From: DATKWV01 sp035529405
Lineage (GTDB): Bacteria; Planctomycetota; Phycisphaerae; Sedimentisphaerales; Anaerobacaceae
Length of the DNA: 32,886 nt
Assembly (NCBI GenBank): GCA_035529405.1
Contig: DATKWV010000218.1
Coordinates: forward strand, 1 to 32,886
Reading direction: 5' to 3'
Program-made: the position numbers and the translations under genes
Notes under the pieces: generated by a model
What the model saw: the letters and a program-made list of their open reading frames with translations, nothing else
The model's database searches: none
What the model was told of the DNA's origin: nothing
Part shown: positions 1 through 8,157 of the stretch, piece by piece
Position numbering within the stretch: the first letter of the stretch is position 1
Layout of the letters: every line of letters begins with the position of its first letter

Positions 1-1
1 C

Positions 2-937
2 AGGAGAAACCTCATCGCTACGCTGAGATTCAACCAGAAAACGGTTTGGCCGGAACAAGCAAAAATGCCCCCTGGCGGCGATCCCAATAAAATACTTACC
101 GATGCAATGAACCCCGGCCTTGGTGTTCGCAAACTCCACCAACAGGGTATTACAGGTAAGGGTGTTAATGTTGCAATTATTGATCAGCCTATGTATTTGG
201 ACCATCCGGAATTTGTCGGCAAGATAGCCGCATACCACGACACGGGCTGTGGCTCGGAAAGCAGTATGCACGGCCCGGCGGTTGCCAGCCTGCTGGTGGG
301 GACTAATTGTGGTACAGCCCCTGACGCGCGAATTTATTACGCTGCTGCGCCGTCATGGGAAAAAGACTCCGCCTATTATGCAAAGGCACTTAATTGGATT
401 ATTAAAAAAAATGGAGAACTGCCTGTTTCAAAAAAGATTCGTGTTGTGTCGGTTTCGGCGGCACCTTCCGGGCGAGGATCTCCTTTCGATAAAAACAACA
501 AGACGTGGGATCTGGCCTGTGCCCGTGCCGAGGCGGCCGGCATCATGGTATTGGACTGTACCGCCGAACACGGTTTCATTGGCAAATGCTGGTATAACCC
601 CAAAGTCCCCGAAAGTGTCAACCGGTGCAACCCCGGCGACCCTCAATATGAGTTCCACGCGTCAGACCATCTTCTGGTTCCCTCAGCCCCGCGGACAACG
701 GCCGAGGAGTACGACAAAGGAGATTGCAGTTACCAGTACTGTGGTACGGGCGGGCTGAGCTGGTCAATTCCATACTGTGCAGGTGTGCTGGCAATGGGCT
801 GGCAGATACGGCCGGACCTTGAGCATGAGAAAATGCGGGAACTGCTTTTCAAGTCGGCTTACACAAAAATAAACGGTGCAAAAATCATTGATCCAGAAAA
901 GTTTATCAGCCTTGTCAAAAGCGCTTCACAAAATTGA
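2..937 (+). CDS. Subtilisin-like (S8) serine protease, 5' end outside the window
   Basis: The frame is open to the left edge, so 311 residues of a longer protein are visible; the Met at 65 is probably internal because the residues before it read like the same family. Counting from that Met, the catalytic triad of the S8 family is recognisable: Asp40 in AIIDQPM, His69 in SMHGPAVA and Ser232 in GGLSWSIPYCAG. The serine motif has Leu where most subtilases have Thr (GTSxAxP). The protein is fairly cysteine-rich (for example CGSESSMHG, DCTAEHG, CSYQYCG). Any signal peptide would lie outside the window. Its last 23 bp overlap the convergent PAP2 gene. Substrate unknown. The family call is secure; whether the enzyme is exported cannot be judged. 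Confidence 0.85.
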   Translation, partial: RRNLIATLRFNQKTVWPEQAKMPPGGDPNKILTDAMNPGLGVRKLHQQGITGKGVNVAIIDQPMYLDHPEFVGKIAAYHDTGCGSESSMHGPAVASLLVGTNCGTAPDARIYYAAAPSWEKDSAYYAKALNWIIKKNGELPVSKKIRVVSVSAAPSGRGSPFDKNNKTWDLACARAEAAGIMVLDCTAEHGFIGKCWYNPKVPESVNRCNPGDPQYEFHASDHLLVPSAPRTTAEEYDKGDCSYQYCGTGGLSWSIPYCAGVLAMGWQIRPDLEHEKMRELLFKSAYTKINGAKIIDPEKFISLVKSASQN

Positions 938-1703
938 CTCCCAGGACAGGGCCGTGGGCCGTTATGGTGCAGGGCAGCACCTTAAAGCCGGCGAACTGTA
1001 ATTCCTTTTTTGCGGCTACGCTGTGGCCGATGACCCAGCCTAACGCTGCGCCGAATACAACGTCACTTGCCCAGTGGTCGCCCTGGTCCATCATCCTGAT
1101 GCCAACCAGAGATGCCAGCGCGTAAGCAGGCAGGCCCACCCTGGGGCCGTAAAACTCGTCAAGGACCGATGCCAAGGCAAAAGAACTCGAGGTGTGGCCG
1201 CTGGGCCAGGCCCTTGAGTTGTCGACAGGGGTATCGTTGTTTCTTATGGTTTTTAAGCTGAAAGTGGCCAGGGTAGTCAGTGAAAGGGCCCTGATGGTTG
1301 TCCAGGCACGGTCATGGTTAAGGGTGTCGTTGTTATCTATTGCTGCCAGGTACCAGGCTCCAACGGCGGCAAAATGAAAGCCGGGATGCCCGAAGGTTTT
1401 TAACGTTCGGTCGGTGAAATTGTGAAAGATTTCGTGCTTGTCGAAAGACTTTTGGATGTCTTTGTCGGCGCCCTGGTTCATAGCAATGGATGCCCCGCCG
1501 GCAAGCGACAAAATAAGCAGATTGTCCCGCTGAGATAAAACGTATTTTGAATCCTGGAGTAAATCGCCGGGCAGGTCGGCAACGTCAGCGGCAGCGGAAT
1601 CAAGTAATTGGCGGTATTGCAAGCGGTTTGCGCAGCCTTGGGCACAGAGCAAAACCGCACAAAACAACAGCGGCCGCAGTTTTGTACGGCAATGTGTTCT
1701 CAT
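915..1703 (-). CDS. PAP2-superfamily phosphatase, predicted lipoprotein
   Basis: This 262-residue protein carries the phosphatase motifs of the PAP2 (type 2 phosphatidic acid phosphatase) superfamily: Lys151 and Arg164 ahead of PSGH (167-170), then Arg203, His210 and Asp214 in the GIRMMDQGDHWASD block. Family members remove phosphate from lipid phosphates or undecaprenyl pyrophosphate at the membrane. The N-terminus has a basic start, a hydrophobic stretch and a lipobox ending at Cys24 (LCAQGC), so it is probably a lipoprotein. It begins 16 bp after the guaB stop on the same strand and has no obvious Shine-Dalgarno sequence, which suggests co-transcription with guaB. The 3' end overlaps the convergent protease gene. 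Substrate is not deducible. Confidence 0.85.
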   Translation of the reverse strand: MRTHCRTKLRPLLFCAVLLCAQGCANRLQYRQLLDSAAADVADLPGDLLQDSKYVLSQRDNLLILSLAGGASIAMNQGADKDIQKSFDKHEIFHNFTDRTLKTFGHPGFHFAAVGAWYLAAIDNNDTLNHDRAWTTIRALSLTTLATFSLKTIRNNDTPVDNSRAWPSGHTSSSFALASVLDEFYGPRVGLPAYALASLVGIRMMDQGDHWASDVVFGAALGWVIGHSVAAKKELQFAGFKVLPCTITAHGPVLGVNFVKRF

Positions 1704-1719
1704 TTACGAGGAACTTAAA

Positions 1720-3192
1720 TCAATAATCAGTTGGTTCGGTTGCAGAGTAATTGGGCGATTCTTTTGTAATCTGTATATCGTGGGGATGGGATTCGCTTAC
1801 GGCGGCAGTGCTTATGCGAACGAATTTGGCAGTAGTTCTAAGCTGTTCGATATTGATTGTGCCGCAGTAACCCATTCCCGCCCTCAGGCCGCCGACGAGC
1901 TGATAGACAAAATCGACGAGTGTGCCGCGATAAGGGACACGACCCTCGACGCCTTCGGGTACGAGCTTGTCTTTACTGGTTTTGTTGGGCTGGCCGTACC
2001 TGTCGGCCGAGCCCTGTACCATTGCACCCAATGAGCCCATGCCGCGGTATTCCTTGAACTGTCTTCCCCTGTAAATGACAAGCTGGCCGGGGCTTTCCTT
2101 CAAACCGGCAAAAAGCGAGCCGAGCATCACGGCTGAGGCGCCGGCGGCAATGGCCTTTGTTATATCGCCGGAGTGTCTTATGCCGCCGTCGGCGATAACG
2201 GGGATGTTGTGTTTGTCGGCGATTTGAGCACAGTTGATTATGGCCGATACCTGCGGCACACCGACGCCAGAGATGACCCTTGTAGTGCAGATGGCACCGG
2301 GGCCGATACCGACCTTAAGAGCATTAGCACCGGCGTCTATGAGGTCTTTAGCGGCTTCGGCGGTGGCGATGTTGCCGGCAATGACGTCGATGTTACGGTC
2401 GGCTTTTATTTTCCTGACGGTGTCGATAACATTTTGTGAGTGGCCGTGGGCGGTATCGACGACAATCACGTCAACCTCGGCATCTATCAAAGCGGCTATT
2501 CGCTGGTAATCGGCGACTCCCACGGCAGCGCCGACCCGCAGCCTTCCCCTGGCATCGCGAGCGGCGGTGGGGAATTGCTGGACACGGTCGATGTCCCGCA
2601 TGGTAATAAGGCCGGCCAGCCGGCCGTCGGGATGGACCAAAAGCAGCTTTTCGACCTTGTGTTTCTGCAGTATTTCCTTTGCCTGCTCGAGGCTTGTTTG
2701 CGCGGGTCTGGTGACGAGGTTTTCCCTTGTCATAACAGTGCTGATTTTGACGTCGTAGTCCTTAAGGAACTTAAGGTCCCTTCGAGTCAGGATGCCGACG
2801 AGTTTTTTTCCTTCAACAATAGGTATGCCTGAGACATTCTGCTCGTTCATAAGCTGGCGGGCTTTTTTGACGGGTTCGTCGGGAGACAAGGTGACGGGGT
2901 CGAGTATGACGCCGTTTTCAGAGCGTTTAACCTTTGCGACTTCCCGCCTCTGGGCTTCAATGGTGAGGTTTTTGTGGATAATTCCGATACCGCCTTCCTG
3001 GGCAAGGGCAATTGCCAGAGCGGCTTCGGTTACGGTATCCATAGCGGCTGAGACCAGAGGTATGTTTATAGAGATATTGTTTGTAAGGCGGGTGGCGGTG
3101 TCAACCTGGCTGGGCAGGAAATTGCTCTTTGCGGGTATGAGCAGGACATCGTCGAAGGTGATGGCTTCGGCGACAATTCTGGTTTTATCCAT
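1720..3192 (-). CDS. guaB: Inosine-5'-monophosphate dehydrogenase
   Basis: GuaB oxidises IMP to XMP with NAD+, the committed step of guanine nucleotide synthesis. The 490-residue length is normal. The catalytic loop GIGPGAICTTR holds the nucleophile Cys302, and the N-terminal ITFDDVLLIPAKS start is typical. Two CBS modules (about residues 97-150 and 155-210) interrupt the barrel as usual. The C-terminal flap region (YRGMGSLGAM) is present. The ATG is preceded by a GGAG Shine-Dalgarno, and a strong promoter sits about 100 bp upstream. The PAP2 gene follows 16 bp downstream. Confidence 0.97.
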   Translation of the reverse strand: MDKTRIVAEAITFDDVLLIPAKSNFLPSQVDTATRLTNNISINIPLVSAAMDTVTEAALAIALAQEGGIGIIHKNLTIEAQRREVAKVKRSENGVILDPVTLSPDEPVKKARQLMNEQNVSGIPIVEGKKLVGILTRRDLKFLKDYDVKISTVMTRENLVTRPAQTSLEQAKEILQKHKVEKLLLVHPDGRLAGLITMRDIDRVQQFPTAARDARGRLRVGAAVGVADYQRIAALIDAEVDVIVVDTAHGHSQNVIDTVRKIKADRNIDVIAGNIATAEAAKDLIDAGANALKVGIGPGAICTTRVISGVGVPQVSAIINCAQIADKHNIPVIADGGIRHSGDITKAIAAGASAVMLGSLFAGLKESPGQLVIYRGRQFKEYRGMGSLGAMVQGSADRYGQPNKTSKDKLVPEGVEGRVPYRGTLVDFVYQLVGGLRAGMGYCGTINIEQLRTTAKFVRISTAAVSESHPHDIQITKESPNYSATEPTDY

Positions 3193-3295
3193 TTTGTTCT
3201 CCGATAAAGGCTTAAAAAAACGGGCTGCAGTTTGTCACTTGTGCTGCAAACACGGTATTTGTACACAAGGTTTAAGCGGTACCATTAAAAGCCAG

Positions 3296-3324
3296 AGTAT
3301 AGTATCGGCGGAAAAGTTCGTCAA
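3296..3324 (-). promoter_or_regulatory. Sigma-70-type promoter for guaB
   Basis: On the minus strand the sequence reads TTGACG (3324-3319), a spacer of exactly 17 bp, and TATACT (3301-3296). Both boxes are close to consensus. The predicted transcription start is near 3289, giving a leader of about 97 nt before the guaB ATG. Confidence 0.75.
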
Positions 3325-3384
3325 ACCTAATTTCAGGGGCTTTGGGGCGGGTAAAGAAGGAGAAAAGTTATATACAAAAAACGT

Positions 3385-3413
3385 TTGACAATACAGGCCG
3401 GCAGACCGATAAT
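3385..3413 (+). promoter_or_regulatory. Sigma-70-type promoter for the hydrogenase operon
   Basis: TTGACA (3385-3390), a 17-bp spacer and GATAAT (3408-3413): a perfect -35 box and a -10 box with one mismatch. Transcription would start near 3420. It faces away from the guaB promoter, with about 60 bp between the two -35 boxes. Confidence 0.75.
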
Positions 3414-3687
3414 CAGCGTTTTTGTGAATGTGAGCTCAAAGCAATAAGCTTCGTAAGTACCTTCAGGCTTAAGAGGCCTTAATAATAAGTGCCGGGGGGC
3501 TTGTGTCCTGAAAGGACTTTTGAGGCCGTTATTCAGCGACCATTTGTACGAAGCGGTCCGGGTTGGTGTGAATTATATCCGGAGTTTGGCAGCGGTATTT
3601 TTTAACAAGCAGGGCAAAAAAACGCGCCAGCGGTACTTTAAGAAAGACTTCAAAACGGCTGCAAAATTTTTAGGCCGGGACGAAAAA

Positions 3688-4725
3688 ATGAGTATAAAAA
3701 AAATCACAAAAAGTGCTTTTTCGGATTTTGTCGACAAGCTTATATCCACCGAAAAAGTCATCGGCGTACAGGCCAAAGGCGACAGATTCGCCTTCGAGCC
3801 GCTGTCGTCGGCAAAAGATTTGAGGCTGGATTACGACGTTACCTTACTGCCGCCCAAAAAGTTCTTTCAACCACCCGTCGAGGCGCTGCTGACTTACGAG
3901 ATTCAAGAAGTTTATAAGTCTTGCTACGACGCAGAAAAGTTTATCCTTATCGGTGTGCATCCATACGATATGGTCGCCCTGAATCAGATGGAAAAGATTT
4001 TCGCCGGCGACAACGCAGACAACCATTATCTGCAAAGACGCAGAAACGCAACCATAGTGGCCTGCGATGTGGTGACAGCCTCAAAGAACGTGTTCGCATC
4101 CTGTATGGGAACCGCGACAGTAAAGGAGGGTTTCGACGTACTTTTAACCGATACAGGACAGTTCTACGTGGCTGAAGCGGCCACGGAAAAAGGCCAAACC
4201 CTTCTTGACAAGGCCGTCGAAGCTGTTGATGCCGGCGCTGAAGATTTGAATAAGCGGCAACAGGTATGGCAGGACAATGAGAAAAGACTTAACAAACATC
4301 AGCTCAAGTGCAGACCCTCAGACCTGCCCGGACTTCTCGAAAAGGCTTACGAGCACCCTGTGTTCGAAGAAAAGGCCAAAAGCTGCTTTTCATGCGGTTC
4401 GTGTACGCAGGTATGCCCGACCTGCTACTGTTTCGATGTGCAGGACGAAATTGACTGGAACCTGAAGACCGGTAAACGAACAAGACGCTGGGACGGCTGT
4501 ATGCTGGACGGCTTTACCAAAGTAGCGGGCGGCCACGAGTTCAGGCAGGACCGGGCGGACCGTTTTCGTCACCGCATATATAGAAAAGGCAAGTATGTAC
4601 CAGCCAAAATCGACGGCCAAATCGCATGCGTGGGCTGTGGAAGATGTGTAGATGCCTGCCTGGTCGATATCGCAAATCCGGTAAATGTCTACAACAGGCT
4701 TATCGAAGACATCGGTATAAAATGA
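3688..4725 (+). CDS. hydB: Group 3b [NiFe]-hydrogenase beta subunit, iron-sulfur protein
   Basis: This 345-residue protein matches the beta subunit of cytosolic sulfhydrogenases and the related AsrA subunit of anaerobic sulfite reductase. It passes electrons between the hydrogenase and flavin subunits through Fe-S clusters. Two cysteine groups are visible: CFSCGSCTQVCPTC (near residues 233-246) and CVGCGRCVDAC (near 314-324), each followed by the expected context. The start at 3688 is chosen because GGGA lies 7 nt upstream and homologues begin with this MSIKKITKSAF-like segment; the upstream in-frame TTG at 3520 would add an atypical basic tail. It is first in a tight operon (26 bp to the next gene). 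AsrA alone would look similar, but the hydrogenase neighbours settle the call. Confidence 0.9.
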   Translation: MSIKKITKSAFSDFVDKLISTEKVIGVQAKGDRFAFEPLSSAKDLRLDYDVTLLPPKKFFQPPVEALLTYEIQEVYKSCYDAEKFILIGVHPYDMVALNQMEKIFAGDNADNHYLQRRRNATIVACDVVTASKNVFASCMGTATVKEGFDVLLTDTGQFYVAEAATEKGQTLLDKAVEAVDAGAEDLNKRQQVWQDNEKRLNKHQLKCRPSDLPGLLEKAYEHPVFEEKAKSCFSCGSCTQVCPTCYCFDVQDEIDWNLKTGKRTRRWDGCMLDGFTKVAGGHEFRQDRADRFRHRIYRKGKYVPAKIDGQIACVGCGRCVDACLVDIANPVNVYNRLIEDIGIK

Positions 4726-4751
4726 ATATCAGATTCTAAGGAGTACAGCTA

Positions 4752-5591
4752 ATGTCTCGATGCTGTGCACAGGAAAAAGACATATATCTTCCGCAGTTGG
4801 CTACGGTGCAGGAGGCCAAAATGCTTAACAGCACGGAGGTTTATCTGCGGGTTCGAATGGATGCAGAGCCGCTTGAGTACCACAGCGGTCAATTTGTCGA
4901 AGTTTCAATAGCAGGGCTGGGCGAGGCCCCGATTTCCATTTCTTCGTCTCCCACGTTAAAGGACGGTTTTGAACTTATAGTCCGCAACGTCGGCAACGTT
5001 ACAAGGGCCATTCACAAGCTTAATGTCGGGGATAAGCTGGGTATTCGCGGGCCGTACGGGGAAGGCTGTTACCCTGTCGAGCAGGTAAAGGGACAGGACC
5101 TGGTTTTTATTTGCGGCGGCATTGGCCTGGTACCGCAGCGGTCTTTTATCAATTACGTACTGGACAATCGCGGCGATTATGGTGATTTAACCGTGCTGCT
5201 GGGCACCAAGGACTACCAACAGCGGCTGATGCAGGACGAACTGGCCGGCTGGAAGCAAAGACAGGATATGTGCTTTCTTGAAACCATAGACCAGCCGCAC
5301 AACCGCTGGGACGGCAGGGTGGGCGTTGTAACAACCCTGATTACGGATATAGCCTCAAAACTTGCACGCTGCCAGGTCTTTGTGTGCGGTCCGCCGATAA
5401 TGTACAAATTCGTTCTTTTCGCCCTGGCTGAGTACAACGTGCCGCATGAGAACATCTGGCTGAACTTAGAGCGAAAAATGAAGTGCGGTGTGGGCAAGTG
5501 CGGGCACTGCCAGATAAACAATTTTTACGTGTGTATGGACGGGCCGGTATTTCAATATTCTCAACTGAAAAATGTGCCGGAGGCGATATAA
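4752..5591 (+). CDS. hydG: Group 3b [NiFe]-hydrogenase gamma subunit, FAD/NAD(P)H-binding
   Basis: A 279-residue ferredoxin-NADP reductase-type subunit that exchanges electrons with NAD(P)H. The FAD-binding barrel covers about residues 1-105 (including the ISISSSP flavin-contact stretch). The nucleotide-binding domain follows with FICGGIGLVPQRSF. The C-terminal [2Fe-2S] motif uses Cys245, Cys250, Cys253 and Cys261 (CGVGKCGHCQ...C). AAGGAG lies just upstream of the ATG. The stop codon abuts the start of the next gene with no gap, indicating translational coupling. AsrB of sulfite reductase is the nearest alternative family, excluded by the hydrogenase subunits that follow. Confidence 0.92.
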   Translation: MSRCCAQEKDIYLPQLATVQEAKMLNSTEVYLRVRMDAEPLEYHSGQFVEVSIAGLGEAPISISSSPTLKDGFELIVRNVGNVTRAIHKLNVGDKLGIRGPYGEGCYPVEQVKGQDLVFICGGIGLVPQRSFINYVLDNRGDYGDLTVLLGTKDYQQRLMQDELAGWKQRQDMCFLETIDQPHNRWDGRVGVVTTLITDIASKLARCQVFVCGPPIMYKFVLFALAEYNVPHENIWLNLERKMKCGVGKCGHCQINNFYVCMDGPVFQYSQLKNVPEAI

Positions 5592-6362
5592 ATGGGTAAA
5601 CCCAGGGTGGCTATTTTTGATTTCGCCTGCTGCGAGGGCTGCCAGCTTCAGATTGTAAACCTGGAAGAGCAGCTCCTGGATTTGGTTGGGGCAGTTGAGG
5701 TCGTCGAATGGCGTGAAGCCATCAGCAACCAGAGCCAGGAATACGATATAGCTATTGTGGAAGGTTCCATCACCAGGGTCGAAGACGAAGAGCGCCTGCA
5801 GAAAATCAGAAGTACCGCCAAGATTCTTATAGCACTGGGTGCATGTGCAACAATCGGGGGAATCAACAAGCTTAAAAACAGGTTCGACACCGAGGACGTG
5901 AAAAAAATTGTTTACGGCAAAGACGCAGGTATGCCGCACCTGGATACGGCCCCAACCAGGGCCGTCGATGAGGTAGTTAAGGTAGATTACAAGGTTCACG
6001 GCTGTCCCATTGACAGGGATGAATTTACCAGCGTGGTGCGGTGTCTGCTGATGGGTAAAAGGCCGGATATTCCGGAGTATCCGGTATGCGTCGAGTGCAA
6101 GGCAAAGGGCAATGCCTGTTTGTGGGATTACGGGCAGGTGTGCCTTGGACCTGTTACAAGGGCAGGATGCGGGGCAAGATGTCCCTCGAGCGGTTTCAGA
6201 TGCTTCGGGTGCCGAGGTTACAGCGAAAATCCGAACGTGGATGCAGCCAGAGAAGTGATGGAAAAATACGGCCTGAAGGTCGAAGAGTTGAAACGCAAAA
6301 TGCTGCTTTTCGGAACAGGGGCAGAATCGAGCAAATTGCCAAACAACAGGACAAGTAAATAA
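5592..6362 (+). CDS. hydD: Group 3b [NiFe]-hydrogenase delta (small) subunit
   Basis: This 256-residue protein is the small subunit of a [NiFe]-hydrogenase, which carries the Fe-S relay from the active site. The proximal-cluster motif CCEGCQLQ is at residues 13-20, followed by IALGACATIGG and VHGCPID, which supply further ligands. A cysteine-rich C-terminal region (CVECKAKGNAC, then a GCGARCPS block and CFGCRG) provides the remaining clusters. There is no twin-arginine signal peptide, so the complex is cytoplasmic, as expected for group 3. It starts directly after the hydG stop and lies 10 bp ahead of hydA. Confidence 0.93.
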   Translation: MGKPRVAIFDFACCEGCQLQIVNLEEQLLDLVGAVEVVEWREAISNQSQEYDIAIVEGSITRVEDEERLQKIRSTAKILIALGACATIGGINKLKNRFDTEDVKKIVYGKDAGMPHLDTAPTRAVDEVVKVDYKVHGCPIDRDEFTSVVRCLLMGKRPDIPEYPVCVECKAKGNACLWDYGQVCLGPVTRAGCGARCPSSGFRCFGCRGYSENPNVDAAREVMEKYGLKVEELKRKMLLFGTGAESSKLPNNRTSK

Positions 6363-6372
6363 AGGTCGGCTA

Positions 6373-7683
6373 ATGAGCAACAGTATAAACATTAACGTAA
6401 AACATATAACGCGCGTTGAGGGACACGGCAATATAGTTGTAAACGCCAACAACGGTAAAATTGAAAAGGTGCAGTGGCAGGTGCCGGAAGCGCCGAGGTT
6501 CTTTGAGGCGATGGTCCGCGGGCACAGCTACGAAGATATCCAGATTATAGTAAGCAGGATATGCGGTATATGCTCGATTTCACACTCCCTGGCGGCAATC
6601 AAGGCGGTTGAAAAAGCAATGGGTATAGAGGTTTCCGAACAGACGGATATTATCCGCAGACTAATGCACTACTCTGAGCAGCTTCAAAGCCACATCCTGC
6701 ATATCGGGTATCTGGCGGCGCCGGACTTTTTCGACGTGCCGTCTGTGGTTCCGCTTGTCGGCACGCATGGCCAGCTTGTCAGGACCATTATCAAAATTCA
6801 CCGCATAGCCAACCACTGGTCGGACCTTACAGGCGGCAGGACCACTCACCCTGTTACCATAATACCCGGCGGCTTTACCGTGATACCGGCCGAAAAGCAG
6901 TTTCGCCAATTGCAGCAGACACTGAAGGACACGCTGGCCGACATAAAAACAATTTCTGATGCGGTGGCCCAACTTGCAGAAGGTATTCCCAGTTTCGAGC
7001 GCCAGACAGAATATGTATCACTGCAACAAAACCAGCCGCCCGAATATACTTTCTACCACGGCGATATAATCTCTACCGACAGCAACGGCAAAACCGTAAC
7101 CCTGGACAAATGGCAGCAGGTAGCCAACGAGTATTTGAATGAACAATCCACCGCAAAATGGACGAAGTGGCACCGTGACGCCTACGCAGTCGGGGCCCTT
7201 GCCAGGTTCAATAACAATGCCGAGCTTCTGGGACCGCAAGCCAGAGAGACCGCCAGGAGTTTTGGTCTTGCGAAAGGCTGCTGCAATCCCTATTTCAATA
7301 CGGTTGCGCAAATGGTCGAATGTGTCCAGGTTGTAACGGCATCGATTGCCTTAATTGAGCAGCTTCTGACAAAGGGCACAAAACAGGAACAAATTAAAAC
7401 CTGTCCCAGGGCGGGCAAAGGCGTCGGCTGTGTCGAGGCGCCCCGCGGTATATTGTTCCACGAATACGAGTTTGACCGCAACGGCAGCTGTACGGCGGCC
7501 AACATATGCATCCCGACCAACCAGAACCACGCCAACATCCAAAGGGATTTTGAGAAACTCGTCGGCGAGATACTCGACCAGGGTCAGGATACTGTGCGCA
7601 AGAAACTGGAAATGCTGGTGCGGGCATACGACCCGTGCATTTCCTGCTCAACACACATGCTCGATGTGGAATTCGTCCAATAA
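6373..7683 (+). CDS. hydA: Group 3b [NiFe]-hydrogenase alpha (large) subunit
   Basis: The catalytic subunit, 436 residues, holding the Ni-Fe(CN)2CO centre. Both metal-binding motifs are intact: L1 RICGICSISH (62-71, Cys64 and Cys67) and L2 DPCISCSTH (420-428, Cys422 and Cys425). The eight residues after His428 are the extension normally cut off by a maturation endopeptidase once nickel is inserted, and that protease gene follows 11 bp downstream. The N-terminal VEGHGNIVV segment is also typical. The gene order beta-gamma-delta-alpha matches the NADP-linked sulfhydrogenases of group 3b. Direction in vivo (H2 evolution from NAD(P)H or uptake) cannot be told from sequence. Confidence 0.95.
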   Translation: MSNSININVKHITRVEGHGNIVVNANNGKIEKVQWQVPEAPRFFEAMVRGHSYEDIQIIVSRICGICSISHSLAAIKAVEKAMGIEVSEQTDIIRRLMHYSEQLQSHILHIGYLAAPDFFDVPSVVPLVGTHGQLVRTIIKIHRIANHWSDLTGGRTTHPVTIIPGGFTVIPAEKQFRQLQQTLKDTLADIKTISDAVAQLAEGIPSFERQTEYVSLQQNQPPEYTFYHGDIISTDSNGKTVTLDKWQQVANEYLNEQSTAKWTKWHRDAYAVGALARFNNNAELLGPQARETARSFGLAKGCCNPYFNTVAQMVECVQVVTASIALIEQLLTKGTKQEQIKTCPRAGKGVGCVEAPRGILFHEYEFDRNGSCTAANICIPTNQNHANIQRDFEKLVGEILDQGQDTVRKKLEMLVRAYDPCISCSTHMLDVEFVQ

Positions 7684-7694
7684 TTTTCGATAAG

Positions 7695-8156
7695 ATGAAA
7701 AAAGAAGTTGTTGTTCTGGGGCTGGGCAACCGCCTGATGGCCGACGAAGGCATCGGCAGTTGGGTTGTGGAGCGATTAAAGACCCTCAGCGATAAATACC
7801 CGCAGGCTGAGTTTATCGACGCAGGCACCGGGGGGATGGCTGTTTTGCACCATATAAGCGGGCGGCGAAAAGCCGTCATCATCGACTGCGCAAGGATGCG
7901 AACACAGCCAGGCACCATAAAAAAATTCACACCCGCAGATGTCAAAAGCGTAAAGAAACTGGCCCCCTGCTGCCTGCACGAGGTCGATGTGTTGAGAATA
8001 ATAGATTTGTGCGAACAGCTCGGGCAGTGTCCTGAAGAAATTGTTATCTTCGGCATCGAGCCTGCAGGCACTGTGCCTGGCCTGAAATCAAGCGACATAC
8101 TGAATTCAAGGATGAACGACTACGTCGCGGCGGTTGTTGGAGAGCTTGGCGTGTAG
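7695..8156 (+). CDS. Hydrogenase maturation endopeptidase (HybD/HycI family)
   Basis: A 153-residue peptidase that removes the C-terminal tail of the large subunit after nickel loading. The N-terminal GLGNRLMADEGIG signature is present, and the nickel-sensing ligands of the family correspond to Glu18, Asp64 (VIIDC) and His95 (CLHEVD). The ATG at 7695 is chosen because the family signature begins eight residues in; an upstream ATG at 7635 would overlap hydA and add unrelated sequence. It is the last gene of the hydrogenase operon and ends 1 bp from the end of the convergent small gene. Other Hyp maturation factors are not in this window. Confidence 0.93.
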   Translation: MKKEVVVLGLGNRLMADEGIGSWVVERLKTLSDKYPQAEFIDAGTGGMAVLHHISGRRKAVIIDCARMRTQPGTIKKFTPADVKSVKKLAPCCLHEVDVLRIIDLCEQLGQCPEEIVIFGIEPAGTVPGLKSSDILNSRMNDYVAAVVGELGV

Positions 8157-8157
8157 C

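Larger units (their letters stand above)
3193..3687. other. Divergent intergenic region between guaB and the hydrogenase operon
   Basis: About 495 bp without a convincing gene. It holds two outward-facing promoters (3296-3324 minus, 3385-3413 plus). The plus-strand promoter implies an untranslated leader of roughly 270 nt before hydB. The leader contains a short hairpin (GTCCT/AGGAC, about 3505-3517) followed by four T residues, too weak to call a terminator. The hydB frame stays open back to a TTG at 3520, which would add 56 basic residues, but family members begin near the ATG at 3688, so I treat this stretch as leader. Confidence 0.6.

Noticed and set aside
3520..3687. Upstream TTG start for hydB adding 56 residues
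   Set aside because: The extension is basic and unlike the family; GGGA at 7 nt supports the ATG at 3688.
5466..6452. A 328-codon open frame on the minus strand
   Set aside because: It lies antisense to the hydrogenase small subunit gene, whose motifs are unmistakable; the residues look like a composition artefact.
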